A DNA stretch of 64,000 bases from SCUD01 sp036824505 (GTDB lineage Bacteria; Pseudomonadota; Gammaproteobacteria; Steroidobacterales; Steroidobacteraceae). Below are positions 44,617 to 53,814 of the stretch, one piece after another; position 1 is the stretch's first letter, and each line of letters begins with the position of its first letter. The stretch lies in contig DAITAA010000003.1 of assembly GCA_036824505.1 (NCBI GenBank), positions 99,449-163,448 of the forward strand. Reading direction: 5' to 3'. The notes under the pieces are model-generated. The model saw only the letters and a list, made by a program, of their open reading frames with translations, had not been told where the DNA came from and ran no database searches. The position numbers and the translations under genes were made by a program.

Positions 44617-45921
44617 ATGACCAGCAAGCTCCAGGCCGTCCGTGGCATGAATGACCTGCTCGCGGACCAGTTGCCCTGGTGGCGGCTGGTGGAACAGAGC
44701 GCGCAGGAATTGTTTGCGGATTATGGATACCAGGAGTTCCGCATTCCGCTGGTCGAACGCACGGAGCTGTTCCGGCGCTCGATCGGCGAGCACACGGACA
44801 TCGTCGAAAAGGAGATGTACAGCTTCGAGGACCGCGGTGGAGACAGCCTGAGCCTGCGGCCAGAGGCGACCGCCGGGCTGGTGCGGGCCGCCATCGAGCA
44901 CGGCCTGCTGCACAACCAGAAGCAGCGGCTGTGGACATCAGGACCGATGTTCCGGCACGAGAGACCCCAGCAGGGCCGTTACCGGCAGTTCCACCAGATC
45001 GATTGCGAGGCCTTCGGATACGAGGGACCTGACGTCGACGTCGAGATAATCCAGATTTCGGCGCGTCTCTGGCGGATGCTTGGCATCAAGGATGTGCGCC
45101 TGCACGTCAATTCGCTCGGCACACCGGATTCGCGCCGGCAATACCGCGCGCTGCTGGTGACCTACTTCGGGCGCCACCGCGCCGCGCTCGATGCCGACAG
45201 CCTGCGGCGTCTCGATTCGAATCCCATGCGCATCCTCGATTCCAAGAATCCGGCGATGCGCGAAGTGGTTGCCGGCGCTCCCGCGCTGTCCGATCATCTC
45301 GACGCCGCGTCGCAGGAGCATTTTGAGCGCTTCCGGGAGCTGCTCGATGCCTGCGGGATCCCGTACGAGGTCGATCCGCGGCTGGTCCGCGGCCTCGACT
45401 ATTACACGCGCACCGTGTTCGAATGGACTACCACCGCGCTCGGTTCGCAGGATGCCGTCTGCTCCGGCGGCCGCTATGATGGCTTGGTAGCACAGTTGGG
45501 CGGCGAGCCGACGCCCGCGATCGGCTGGGCGCTTGGCATCGAACGAATCGTCGGGTTGCTCCAGGCCGGCGGCGTCAAGGCGAGTGCCGTCGTGCCCGCC
45601 GTGTACCTGGTGATGTCGGGTGATGGCGCAATGCGCGCGGGGCTCGCGATCGCCGAGCAATTGCGGGACGCGCTGCCGGGTGCCGGTGTCGAGTGCAATA
45701 TGGGCGGCGGAAGCCTGAAGTCGCAGATGAAGCGCGCGGACAAGAGCGGCGCGCAACTGGCGCTGATCATCGGCGATGACGAGGTGGCGCGCGGTTCTGC
45801 GGCCATCAGGGTGCTGCGCGGCGACGCGAGCCAGCAGGACTGCCCGTGGAGCCAGCTGCCGGTGCGCGTTGCGGCATTGCTCGGCCGCACGATGAATTCG
45901 GGGAGAGAAGATGGTCGATGA
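44617..45921 (+). CDS. hisS: Histidyl-tRNA synthetase
   Basis: 434 residues, class II aminoacyl-tRNA synthetase. Motif 1 region LQAVRGMNDLLAD, motif 2 GPMFRHERPQQGRYRQFHQ, the histidine-specific block LVRGLDYYTRTVFEW and motif 3 PAIGWALGIERI. A C-terminal anticodon-binding domain covers about residues 330-425. Its end overlaps yfgM by 11 bases. Confidence 0.97.
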   Translation: MTSKLQAVRGMNDLLADQLPWWRLVEQSAQELFADYGYQEFRIPLVERTELFRRSIGEHTDIVEKEMYSFEDRGGDSLSLRPEATAGLVRAAIEHGLLHNQKQRLWTSGPMFRHERPQQGRYRQFHQIDCEAFGYEGPDVDVEIIQISARLWRMLGIKDVRLHVNSLGTPDSRRQYRALLVTYFGRHRAALDADSLRRLDSNPMRILDSKNPAMREVVAGAPALSDHLDAASQEHFERFRELLDACGIPYEVDPRLVRGLDYYTRTVFEWTTTALGSQDAVCSGGRYDGLVAQLGGEPTPAIGWALGIERIVGLLQAGGVKASAVVPAVYLVMSGDGAMRAGLAIAEQLRDALPGAGVECNMGGGSLKSQMKRADKSGAQLALIIGDDEVARGSAAIRVLRGDASQQDCPWSQLPVRVAALLGRTMNSGREDGR

Positions 45922-46573
45922 GTATCTGTCGGAACGCGAGCAGGCGGACCAGCTCAAGAACTGGCTGCGCGAGAACTGGATCTGGCTCGTGAGCGGCATC
46001 GTGCTGGGCCTCGGCGGCGTGTTCGGATTCCGCTGGTGGAACGCGCACCAGCTTGCCCGGTCGCAGGAAGCGGAACAGCAGTTCTCCGCGATGCTGGACG
46101 CGCTTGGGCGCAACCAGCGCGAGGAAGGGCTGAAGATCGCCGGCCAGATTACCGGCGAGTATGCGGATACCCCCTATGCCGACCAGGCGCTGCTGGTGCT
46201 GGCGCGGCTCGAAGTCGAGGCCGGAGAGCTGGAAGGCGCCGCGAAGAAACTGAAGCAGGTCATGGATTCGACGCGCGATCCGGATCTCGCATTGGTCGCG
46301 GGACTCCGGCTGGCGCGAGTGCAGCTTGCGAAGGGAAGCCCAGACGAAGCCCTTGCAACGCTGAAGTCGGTCGAGAGTCCTGCGGTTGCCGCACGGGTCG
46401 CCGAATTGCGTGGAGACGTCTTGATGGCGAGCGGGAAGCCTGCGGATGCGCTCGAGGCCTATCGGCAGGCTCAATCGGCACCCGCGGACGGCAAGATCGT
46501 CGAGGGTCTGGTCGACCAGGAGTTGCTGAAATTGAAGATCGACGAACTATCCGCTGCGCCCGCGGCTGAATGA
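45911..46573 (+). CDS. yfgM: YfgM-like SecYEG-associated TPR membrane protein
   Basis: 220 residues. The N-terminal DEYLSEREQADQLKNWLREN is the conserved start of this family, followed by one membrane helix (about 27-44, LVSGIVLGLGGVFGFRW) and a periplasmic helical/TPR domain. In E. coli YfgM pairs with PpiD at the SecYEG translocon and assists exported proteins. Position between hisS and bamB is conserved. Confidence 0.92.
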   Translation: MVDEYLSEREQADQLKNWLRENWIWLVSGIVLGLGGVFGFRWWNAHQLARSQEAEQQFSAMLDALGRNQREEGLKIAGQITGEYADTPYADQALLVLARLEVEAGELEGAAKKLKQVMDSTRDPDLALVAGLRLARVQLAKGSPDEALATLKSVESPAVAARVAELRGDVLMASGKPADALEAYRQAQSAPADGKIVEGLVDQELLKLKIDELSAAPAAE

Positions 46574-46582
46574 GGAATGCGG

Positions 46583-47731
46583 ATGAAGAAAATGGCCTGG
46601 CTGCTGGCGCTTGTATTGGCCGTGACCGCCTGCAGCAAGGAGAAAGACCTGGAGCCGCCGGCCGAGCTCGTGGATTTCTCCGTCAAGTTGAAGCCCGACC
46701 ACGTGTGGAGTACCGGGACCAAGGGCGGCGACGACGTCCTGCGCCTGGGGCTGCGACCGGTCGTTGCCGATGATCGCGTCTATGTCGCAGGTCACGGCGG
46801 CGATGTGCAGGCGCTGGAACTCGGCAGTGGACGCAATCTGTGGCGCGCGTCGACCGATCTTGACCTGAGCGGCGGGCCGGCAGTCGGCGATGGCCTCGTC
46901 GTTGCGGGCGCCGTTGCCGGCGAGGTGCTGGCGCTGGATGCCGCGACCGGTCTGGAACGATGGCGGGTCCCGGTCGGCGGCGAGGTACTGTCGGCTCCGG
47001 CAATCGGCGCAGGCCTCGTCATCGTGCGCACGGTGGATGGCAGGCTGAGGGCCTTTCATGTTGCCGACGGCACCGAAGCCTGGAATTACGAGCAGCCCGT
47101 GCCGCGACTCACATTGCGCGGCAACGGCCCGCCGGTCATCAGTGGCGACATGGTGCTGGCCGGATTCGACAATGGCAAAGTGATCGCGCTGGCGCTTTCA
47201 ACGGGTGATCTGTTGTGGACCGCGACCGTTGCCCCGCCGCACGGTCGGACCGAGATCGAGCGTCTGGCCGACATCGATTCAGCGATTCGGGTCATCGACA
47301 AGGATGTCTACGTGGTCAGTTACCAGGGCCGCGTCGCGATGCTCTCGCTGGACTCCGGCCAGATCTGGTGGGGACGGGACATGTCGAGCTACCGCGGGCT
47401 GGTGGCCGACGCCGACAACCTGTACCTGACGACGGCTGACAGCACCGTGGTTGCGCTGCGCCGCCGCGACGGCACGGAAGCGTGGCGCCAGGCGCAATTC
47501 CTGCACCGCTCGCTGACGGCGCCCGAGATTCAGGGCGGCAGCCTGGTGGTCGGCGATTTCGAAGGCTATCTGCACTGGCTCGATGCGGCCACCGGTGAAG
47601 TCCTCGGCCGTGCAAAGCCCGGCGGCGGGCGCATCAGCAATGCACCGGTCGCTGCCGGTGACTTGCTGCTGGTCCAGAGTGATTCCGGCAGGGTGGAGGC
47701 CTATCGCGCGCCACCGCGTGCCGCCGGGTAA
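46583..47731 (+). CDS. bamB: Outer membrane protein assembly factor BamB (lipoprotein)
   Basis: 382 residues from the ATG at 46583, which has GAGGA six bases upstream; the ATG at 46577 touches that ribosome site and is less likely. The lipobox is AVTAC with Cys17. The rest is an eight-bladed beta-propeller of PQQ-like repeats (ALDAATGLERWRV, ALRRRDGTEAWR, WLDAATGEVL). BamB supports BamA in inserting outer-membrane beta-barrels. Confidence 0.95.
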   Translation: MKKMAWLLALVLAVTACSKEKDLEPPAELVDFSVKLKPDHVWSTGTKGGDDVLRLGLRPVVADDRVYVAGHGGDVQALELGSGRNLWRASTDLDLSGGPAVGDGLVVAGAVAGEVLALDAATGLERWRVPVGGEVLSAPAIGAGLVIVRTVDGRLRAFHVADGTEAWNYEQPVPRLTLRGNGPPVISGDMVLAGFDNGKVIALALSTGDLLWTATVAPPHGRTEIERLADIDSAIRVIDKDVYVVSYQGRVAMLSLDSGQIWWGRDMSSYRGLVADADNLYLTTADSTVVALRRRDGTEAWRQAQFLHRSLTAPEIQGGSLVVGDFEGYLHWLDAATGEVLGRAKPGGGRISNAPVAAGDLLLVQSDSGRVEAYRAPPRAAG

Positions 47732-47754
47732 GCGGCCGCCAGGAACCCCAGCTA

Positions 47755-49137
47755 ATGTTGCCCGTCATCGCGCTGGTGGGCCGGCCCAATGTCGGCAAGT
47801 CCACGCTGTTCAATGCGCTGACTGGAACCAGTGACGCGCTGGTTTCGGACGTGCCAGGTCTGACGCGCGACCGCAAGTACGGCTACGGCCGGAACGGTCT
47901 GCATCGCTTTATCGTTGTCGATACCGGCGGGCTGGTGGAATCGCCGCGCGGCATCGAGCAACTGATGGCGCAACAGACGAAGCGCGCGATTGACGAAGCC
48001 GACCGGGTCATTTTTCTCGTCGATGGCCAGTCGGGAATCGAGCCATCGGATCGATTTGTGGCCGACGTGCTGCGCAAGAGTGGCAAGCCGGTGACGATCG
48101 CAGTCAACAAATGCGAAGGGCGCGATTCGGATCTTGCCGTGTCCGACTTTTACGGGCTCGGTCTGGGCGAGCCGCAGTCGTTGTCGGCAGCGCATCGCCA
48201 GGGCATCGATGACTTGATGGACCATGCGCTCGCGGGCATCGCGCCCCCTGCGGAAGACGCGGCGGAGGAGATGACCCGCGCCACCCGCGTTTGCGTGATC
48301 GGGCGCCCGAATGTCGGCAAGTCCACGCTGATCAACCGTCTGCTGGGCGAGGAACGGATGATTGCCTCCGACCAGCCGGGTACGACCCGTGACACCGTCC
48401 ACGTGCCATTCGAGCGCGACGGGCAAGCCTACGTCCTGATCGATACCGCCGGTGTCCGGCGTCGCGCACGCATCGAGGGGCAACTTGAAAAATGGAGCGT
48501 TATCAAGACGTTACAGGCTATTGATGATGCGAATGTTGTCATCGGCGTGCTGGATGCCCAGCAGACCGTCGCCGAACAGGACGCAACGCTCTTCGGCATG
48601 GTGGCCGAGCGCGGGCGCGCGATGGTGATCGCGGTCAACAAGTGGGATCACGTCGGCCAGGAACATCGCGAAGAAATCCGCGCGCAGATTGCGCTGCGGC
48701 TGCGGTTCCTCGATTTCGCGCCGGTCCATTACATCTCCGCGCTGCATGGCAGTGGTGTCGGGGAGATGATGCAGTCGGTACGCGAGGCTCATGCGGCGGC
48801 CATGCGCGAGTTGCCGACCCCCGAACTCACGCGTGTGCTCGAAGCGGCGATCCGCCAGCATCAGCCGCCATTGGTGCGCGGGCGCCGCATACGCCTGCGT
48901 TACGCGCACCAGGGCGGGCGCAATCCGCCGGTCATCGTCGTGCATGGGGCGCAAGCCGCCCGAACACCCGAGGACTATCGCCGCTACCTGATGAATGGCT
49001 ACCGCGAAGCGTTCAGATTGTGGGGCACACCGGTACGCGTGGAGTTCCGCAGCGAAGACAATCCGTTCGCCGGGCGACGCGACAAGTTGACGCCACGCCA
49101 GCGCCGGACCAGGAAGCGCGACGCCAGCCGGCGTTGA
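47755..49137 (+). CDS. der: GTPase Der (EngA), 50S ribosome assembly
   Basis: 460 residues with two GTPase domains in tandem. G1 motifs are GRPNVGKS at residues 9-16 and again near 183-190; DTGG and DTAGVRR switch II motifs and NKCE and NKWD specificity motifs follow. The C-terminal KH-like domain starts near 355. Der is essential for 50S maturation. REP hairpins follow the stop. Confidence 0.97.
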   Translation: MLPVIALVGRPNVGKSTLFNALTGTSDALVSDVPGLTRDRKYGYGRNGLHRFIVVDTGGLVESPRGIEQLMAQQTKRAIDEADRVIFLVDGQSGIEPSDRFVADVLRKSGKPVTIAVNKCEGRDSDLAVSDFYGLGLGEPQSLSAAHRQGIDDLMDHALAGIAPPAEDAAEEMTRATRVCVIGRPNVGKSTLINRLLGEERMIASDQPGTTRDTVHVPFERDGQAYVLIDTAGVRRRARIEGQLEKWSVIKTLQAIDDANVVIGVLDAQQTVAEQDATLFGMVAERGRAMVIAVNKWDHVGQEHREEIRAQIALRLRFLDFAPVHYISALHGSGVGEMMQSVREAHAAAMRELPTPELTRVLEAAIRQHQPPLVRGRRIRLRYAHQGGRNPPVIVVHGAQAARTPEDYRRYLMNGYREAFRLWGTPVRVEFRSEDNPFAGRRDKLTPRQRRTRKRDASRR

Positions 49138-49146
49138 CCAGTAATA

Positions 49147-49161
49147 AGGGGACGCACCCCT
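49147..49161. repeat. REP-like hairpin 1 in der-xseA gap
   Basis: AGGGG and CCCCT around loop ACGCA, nine bases after the der stop. Its core differs from the element after icmF only at one loop base (ACGCA against ACGCG). Confidence 0.65.
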
Positions 49162-49183
49162 ATTACCTCTGCGTCGGCGGAGA

Positions 49184-49206
49184 AAAAAGGGGTGCGTCCC
49201 CTTTTT
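49184..49206. terminator. REP-like hairpin 2 acting as bidirectional intrinsic terminator
   Basis: AAAAAGGGG and CCCCTTTTT form a 9-bp stem around TGCGT. It is the inverted copy of hairpin 1, so the two make a head-to-head pair. The T-runs on both strands fit factor-independent termination of der and of xseA, whose stop lies in its right arm. Confidence 0.65.
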
Positions 49207-50539
49207 AGATGACGCGGGCGCGCAGCCGGCCGCGGGCGAGCCGCGCATCGACTTCCGTACCCTGTGGCGCCTGCGAAGCATCGCGGACGATCGCCCCGCC
49301 TGCGGCCAATGTCACGATGGCATAGCCGCGGCCAAGGGTTGCCAGAGGGCTCATCGCATGCAGGGCGCGCGTGGCCGTCACGAGCCGGCCATCGTGCAGC
49401 GATAAGCAATGCCGCATGGCAGGCAACAGGCGCAGACCCGCATGGCCGGCGCGCTGCAACAGCGTCTCAATGCGAGCAGCCGGCGAGACACCCGAGAGTT
49501 CTGCGCGCGTCGTGGCGAGGCGCTGGGTCCGCATGCCGAGGTTGCGTCGCATCGCCGCCGTCAGGCGGCCCTGTAATTCATCGGTGCGTTGAGCGCGCTG
49601 CGCGAGTGCCTGCGACGGATGCTGGACCCAGAGTCGTTTCCAGGCGCGCGCCAGCCGTTCGCTGCGTTGCAACCGTGCGCGACTGGCGGCAAGACCCAGC
49701 CTTCGTGCCGTTGCCGTAAACATGCCGAGCAGAGTCACTGCGTCCGGGACGGCGAGTTCCGCCGCCGCCGAGGGCGTGGGCGCGCGGACATCGGCGACGA
49801 AATCGGCGATCGTGAAGTCCACTTCGTGGCCGATGCCGCTGATGAGCGGCAGCGTGAGCCGGTCGATCGCGCGGGCCAATGACTCGTCATTGAAAGCCCA
49901 GAGATCCTCCAGCGAGCCGCCACCGCGCACCAGCAGCAGCACGTCCACTTCGGCGCGCCTATCCGCAAGGGCCAGGGTCTCGGCGATCTCGCGCGCTGCC
50001 GAGGCCCCCTGGACCGGCACGGGGTAGATCAGGACCGGAATCGCCGGGAAGCGGCGCCGCAGCACGTGCAGCACATCGCGCAAGGCAGCCCCGCTCGGCG
50101 AGGTCACGACGCCGATGCGCCGCGGCAGGCGCGGCGGCCCCCGCTTGCGCGCGGCATCGAACAGGCCTTCGGCGGCCAGCGAGAGCTTCAGGGCCTCGAA
50201 GCGGCGCCGCAGCGCACCTTCGCCAGCCTCTTCGAGGTGATCGACGATCAGCTGATAGTCGCCGCGGGGCTCATAGAGGCCGACCCGCGCCCGCAGCAGG
50301 GCCTGCATGCCGTCCAGGGGCACCACCCGGATGGCCTGATTGCGCTGCCGGAACATCACGCAGCGCACCTGCGCGGCCTCGTCCTTCAGCGTGAAGTACC
50401 AGTGACCGGAGGCGGGCCGGGACAGATTCGACAATTCTCCCTCGATCCAGATCGACGGCAGGCCGGCCTCCAGCAGGCCGCGCACCTCGCGATTGAGGCG
50501 GGCAACCGTGTAGACATCGCGTCCGGCCCGGGGATCCAT
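49205..50539 (-). CDS. xseA: Exodeoxyribonuclease VII large subunit
   Basis: 444 residues. The N-terminal OB-fold runs from YTVARLNREVRGLLE to about residue 100 (LSRPASGHWYFTLKDE). The catalytic domain contains RRIGVVTSPSGAALRDVL, LLVRGGGSLEDLWAFNDE and PLISGIGHEVDFTIADFVAD, all typical of XseA. A long coiled-coil region follows. With XseB it degrades single-stranded DNA to oligonucleotides. Divergent from guaB. Confidence 0.96.
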   Translation of the reverse strand: MDPRAGRDVYTVARLNREVRGLLEAGLPSIWIEGELSNLSRPASGHWYFTLKDEAAQVRCVMFRQRNQAIRVVPLDGMQALLRARVGLYEPRGDYQLIVDHLEEAGEGALRRRFEALKLSLAAEGLFDAARKRGPPRLPRRIGVVTSPSGAALRDVLHVLRRRFPAIPVLIYPVPVQGASAAREIAETLALADRRAEVDVLLLVRGGGSLEDLWAFNDESLARAIDRLTLPLISGIGHEVDFTIADFVADVRAPTPSAAAELAVPDAVTLLGMFTATARRLGLAASRARLQRSERLARAWKRLWVQHPSQALAQRAQRTDELQGRLTAAMRRNLGMRTQRLATTRAELSGVSPAARIETLLQRAGHAGLRLLPAMRHCLSLHDGRLVTATRALHAMSPLATLGRGYAIVTLAAGGAIVRDASQAPQGTEVDARLARGRLRARVI

Positions 50540-50620
50540 AAGTGCATGCTAAGCGAGCGGGCACGCTGGCGCACGAGGCCGACTCGCACGTGCCACTAAC
50601 GCCTCGGGTCACTTGCGTCG

Positions 50621-50626
50621 TACAAT
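50621..50626 (+). promoter_or_regulatory. Putative -10 box TACAAT for guaB
   Basis: TACAAT lies 40 bases before the guaB start in the 126-base divergent region with xseA. The -35 is unclear. Confidence 0.4.
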
Positions 50627-50665
50627 GCGCCGCTTCATTCGGACTGCCCCCGGGGGACATGACCG

Positions 50666-52135
50666 TTGCGCATCGTCCAGGAAGCACTCACCTTCGACGA
50701 CGTCCTGCTCGTTCCGGCCTATTCGGAAGTGCTGCCCCGCGAGGTTGACCTGTCGACGCGCCTGACGAGAGGCATCCGGCTCAACCTGCCACTCGTCTCC
50801 GCGGCGATGGATACCGTGACCGAGGCCCGCCTCGCCATCACGATCGCGCAGGAGGGTGGCATCGGCATCATCCACAAGAACATGTCCGCGGAGGACCAGG
50901 CCCGCGAGGTCGGCCGCGTCAAGAAGCACGAGAGTGGCGTGATCAAGGACCCGATCACGATTCGCCCCGATGCGACGATCCGCGACGTCATCGCGTTGAC
51001 GCGTGCCAAGGGCATTTCCGGCCTGCCGGTCACCGCGGACGGCAACATGGTCGTCGGCATCGTCACGCACCGCGACATCCGTTTCGAGGAGCAGCTCGAC
51101 CTGCCGGTCTCGAAGGTCATGACACCGCGCGAGCGGCTGGTCACGGTGCGCGAGAACACGCCGCGCGAGGAGGTGCTGCTGCTGTTGCACCGCCATCGTA
51201 TCGAGAAGATCCTGGTCGTGGACGATGCCGGCCGGCTGCGCGGCATGATCACTGTGCGCGACATCCAGAAGGCCCGTGAGTTTCCGCGCGCCTGCAAGGA
51301 TGAACACAGTCATCTGCGGGTCGGAGCCGCCGTCGGCACCTCGCCGGACACGCTTGACCGGGTAGCGCAATTGCTCGAGGCCGGCGTGGACGTGGTCGTG
51401 GTCGACACCTCGCATGGCCATTCGCGCGGCGTTCTGGCGACCGTCGCAAAGATCAAGCAGGCATACGGCAGCCTGCAGGTGGTGGGCGGCAACATCGTGA
51501 CGGCGGAGGCCGCACATGCGCTGGTGGACGCGGGCGCCGACGGCGTCAAGGTTGGCATCGGCCCCGGCTCGATCTGCACGACCCGGGTGATTGCCGGTGT
51601 CGGCGTGCCGCAGATTTCCGCGATCGCGACTGTCGCCGAAGCGCTGGCTAAAACCGATGTACCGCTGATCTCGGACGGCGGCATCCGTTATTCCGGCGAC
51701 GTTGCCAAGGCCATTGCGGCCGGTGCGCACACCGTGATGATCGGCGGCCTGTTCGCCGGCACCGAGGAATCGCCGGGCGAAGTCGAGCTTTACCAGGGCG
51801 CGTCCTACAAGTCCTATCGCGGCATGGGTTCGCTCGGCGCGATGGCCCAGCGCCACGGCTCCAGTGACCGTTATTTTCAGGACACCACCGAGGAACTCGA
51901 GAAGCTGGTACCCGAAGGAGTCGAGGGGCGCGTGCCCTACAAGGGCGGGCTGGTTGCGATCCTGCATCAGCTATCGGGTGGCGTGCGCGCTGCAATGGGC
52001 TATACCGGCAGCGGCAATATCGAGGAAATGCGCACGCGTCCGTCATTCGTGCGAATCACCGGTGCCGGCGTTCGTGAGAGCCACGTGCACGACGTGAGCA
52101 TCACGAAAGAAGCGCCCAACTACCGGATCGGCTGA
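50666..52135 (+). CDS. guaB: Inosine-5'-monophosphate dehydrogenase
   Basis: 489 residues. The start is the TTG at 50666, giving MRIVQEALTFDDVLLVPAYS; the only nearby ATG (50659) is out of frame. A CBS pair lies at about 93-205, the catalytic cysteine is Cys304 in GPGSICTTR, and the flap ends near YRGMGSLGAM. It oxidises IMP to XMP with NAD, the first step to GMP. It overlaps guaA by one base (TGATG). Confidence 0.97.
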   Translation: MRIVQEALTFDDVLLVPAYSEVLPREVDLSTRLTRGIRLNLPLVSAAMDTVTEARLAITIAQEGGIGIIHKNMSAEDQAREVGRVKKHESGVIKDPITIRPDATIRDVIALTRAKGISGLPVTADGNMVVGIVTHRDIRFEEQLDLPVSKVMTPRERLVTVRENTPREEVLLLLHRHRIEKILVVDDAGRLRGMITVRDIQKAREFPRACKDEHSHLRVGAAVGTSPDTLDRVAQLLEAGVDVVVVDTSHGHSRGVLATVAKIKQAYGSLQVVGGNIVTAEAAHALVDAGADGVKVGIGPGSICTTRVIAGVGVPQISAIATVAEALAKTDVPLISDGGIRYSGDVAKAIAAGAHTVMIGGLFAGTEESPGEVELYQGASYKSYRGMGSLGAMAQRHGSSDRYFQDTTEELEKLVPEGVEGRVPYKGGLVAILHQLSGGVRAAMGYTGSGNIEEMRTRPSFVRITGAGVRESHVHDVSITKEAPNYRIG

Positions 52136-53730
52136 TGGCGGCCCGCATGCAGGCGCCCGGCGCCGATATCCACGCCCACCGGATCCTGATCCTCGACTTC
52201 GGGGCGCAGTACACGCAACTGATCGCGCGCCGTGTGCGCGAGCTCGGCGTCTATTGCGAGATCATGCCCTGGGATGCCGGCGATGCGGCGGTCGCCAGGT
52301 TCGGCGCCCGCGGGATCATCCTGTCGGGTGGACCCGAGTCCGTGACCGACGCAAGTCCTCCCCGCGCTCCGGCGAATGTATTCACGCTCGGCGTGCCGGT
52401 GCTCGGCATCTGCTATGGCATGCAGACGATGGCGTCGCAGCTCGGCGGGCGCGTCGCACCGTCCAGTCATCGCGAGTTCGGCTATGCGCGCGTCAGGCGC
52501 ACCGGGTCTTCGCGGCTTCTCGACGGCATCACCCAGGACGACGAGCGCGAATCGCCGGAACTCGACGTCTGGATGAGCCACGGCGACCGCGTCGAGGCGA
52601 TGCCGCCCGGTTTCGTCGCGATCGCGGCTACGGCCAATGCGCCGCTGGCGGCGATGGCCGACGAGCAACGCCGCTTCTACGGCGTGCAGTTCCATCCCGA
52701 AGTGACCCATACGCGTGCCGGGACGCGGATCCTCGAGCGCTTCCTGCGCGAGATCTGCGGCTGTGACGCGCTCTGGGACGCCGGCAACATCGTCGCGGAC
52801 CTGACATTGCGGATCCGCGAGCAGGTCGGCGGCGGCAAGGTGCTGCTTGGCCTGTCCGGCGGTGTCGATTCGTCGGTGGTCGCAGCGCTGCTGCATCGCG
52901 CTATCGGCGCACAGCTCACCTGCGTATTCGTCGATCACGGCCTGCTGCGCCTTGGCGAGGGCGACCAGGTCATGGAGACCTTCGCGCGGCACATGGGCCT
53001 CAACGTGATCCGCGTGGATGCGGCAGAGCGGTTCTTCGCGGCACTGGCCGATGAGGAGGACCCGGAGCGCAAGCGCAAGATCATCGGCGGCCTTTTCATC
53101 GAGGTCTTCGAGGCGGAAGCGCACCGGATCGCAGGTGTCGACTGGCTGGCCCAGGGCACGATCTATCCGGATGTCATCGAATCCGCCGGCGCGAAAACCG
53201 GCAAGGCGCATGTCATCAAGTCGCACCACAATGTGGGCGGGCTGCCGGAGCGCATGAAGCTGAAGCTCGTCGAGCCATTGCGCGAACTCTTCAAGGATGA
53301 GGTGCGTCGCATCGGCGTGGAACTCGGTTTGCCGCATGAGATGGTGAATCGCCACCCATTCCCGGGCCCGGGCTTGAGCGTGCGCATCCTGGGCCGCGTC
53401 AATCGCGAGGCGGCGGATCTGCTGCGCCGCGCGGATGCGATCTTCATCGACGAGTTGCGCGCCCACGACCTCTATGATCGCATCGCCCAGGCGATGGCGA
53501 TCTTCCTGCCGGTGCGCTCGGTCGCGGTGATGGGCGACGGCCGACGCTATGACTGGGTGATTGCACTGCGTGCCGTCGAGACTATCGACTTCATGACCGC
53601 GCAGTGGGCGCGGCTGCCCTACGACTTTCTCGATCACGTTGCTCGGCGCATCGTCAACGAAGTGAAGGGCGTTTCGCGGGTCGTCTACGACATTTCCGGC
53701 AAGCCGCCAGCGACCATCGAGTGGGAGTAG
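52135..53730 (+). CDS. guaA: GMP synthase (glutamine-hydrolysing)
   Basis: 531 residues. Class I glutamine amidotransferase with Cys93 (GICYGMQ) and the histidine/glutamate in QFHPEVTH; then the ATP pyrophosphatase domain with P-loop LSGGVDSS and a C-terminal dimerisation domain ending TIEWE. It converts XMP to GMP. guaB-guaA is a standard operon. It is the last conserved housekeeping gene before the accessory right end. Confidence 0.97.
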   Translation: MAARMQAPGADIHAHRILILDFGAQYTQLIARRVRELGVYCEIMPWDAGDAAVARFGARGIILSGGPESVTDASPPRAPANVFTLGVPVLGICYGMQTMASQLGGRVAPSSHREFGYARVRRTGSSRLLDGITQDDERESPELDVWMSHGDRVEAMPPGFVAIAATANAPLAAMADEQRRFYGVQFHPEVTHTRAGTRILERFLREICGCDALWDAGNIVADLTLRIREQVGGGKVLLGLSGGVDSSVVAALLHRAIGAQLTCVFVDHGLLRLGEGDQVMETFARHMGLNVIRVDAAERFFAALADEEDPERKRKIIGGLFIEVFEAEAHRIAGVDWLAQGTIYPDVIESAGAKTGKAHVIKSHHNVGGLPERMKLKLVEPLRELFKDEVRRIGVELGLPHEMVNRHPFPGPGLSVRILGRVNREAADLLRRADAIFIDELRAHDLYDRIAQAMAIFLPVRSVAVMGDGRRYDWVIALRAVETIDFMTAQWARLPYDFLDHVARRIVNEVKGVSRVVYDISGKPPATIEWE

Positions 53731-53814
53731 GGGCGGTCTGCGCCGAATCCGGTAGTTCCCCCGAGAATCGCGATCATCGCCTGTGCGCACGGGGGCGTAA
53801 CGTGCAGGCGGTCG

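Noticed and set aside
52120..53790. 556-codon open frame antisense to guaA
   Set aside because: It lies fully opposite a well-conserved gene, has arginine-rich low-complexity composition and no family motif. Such frames are common in high-GC DNA.
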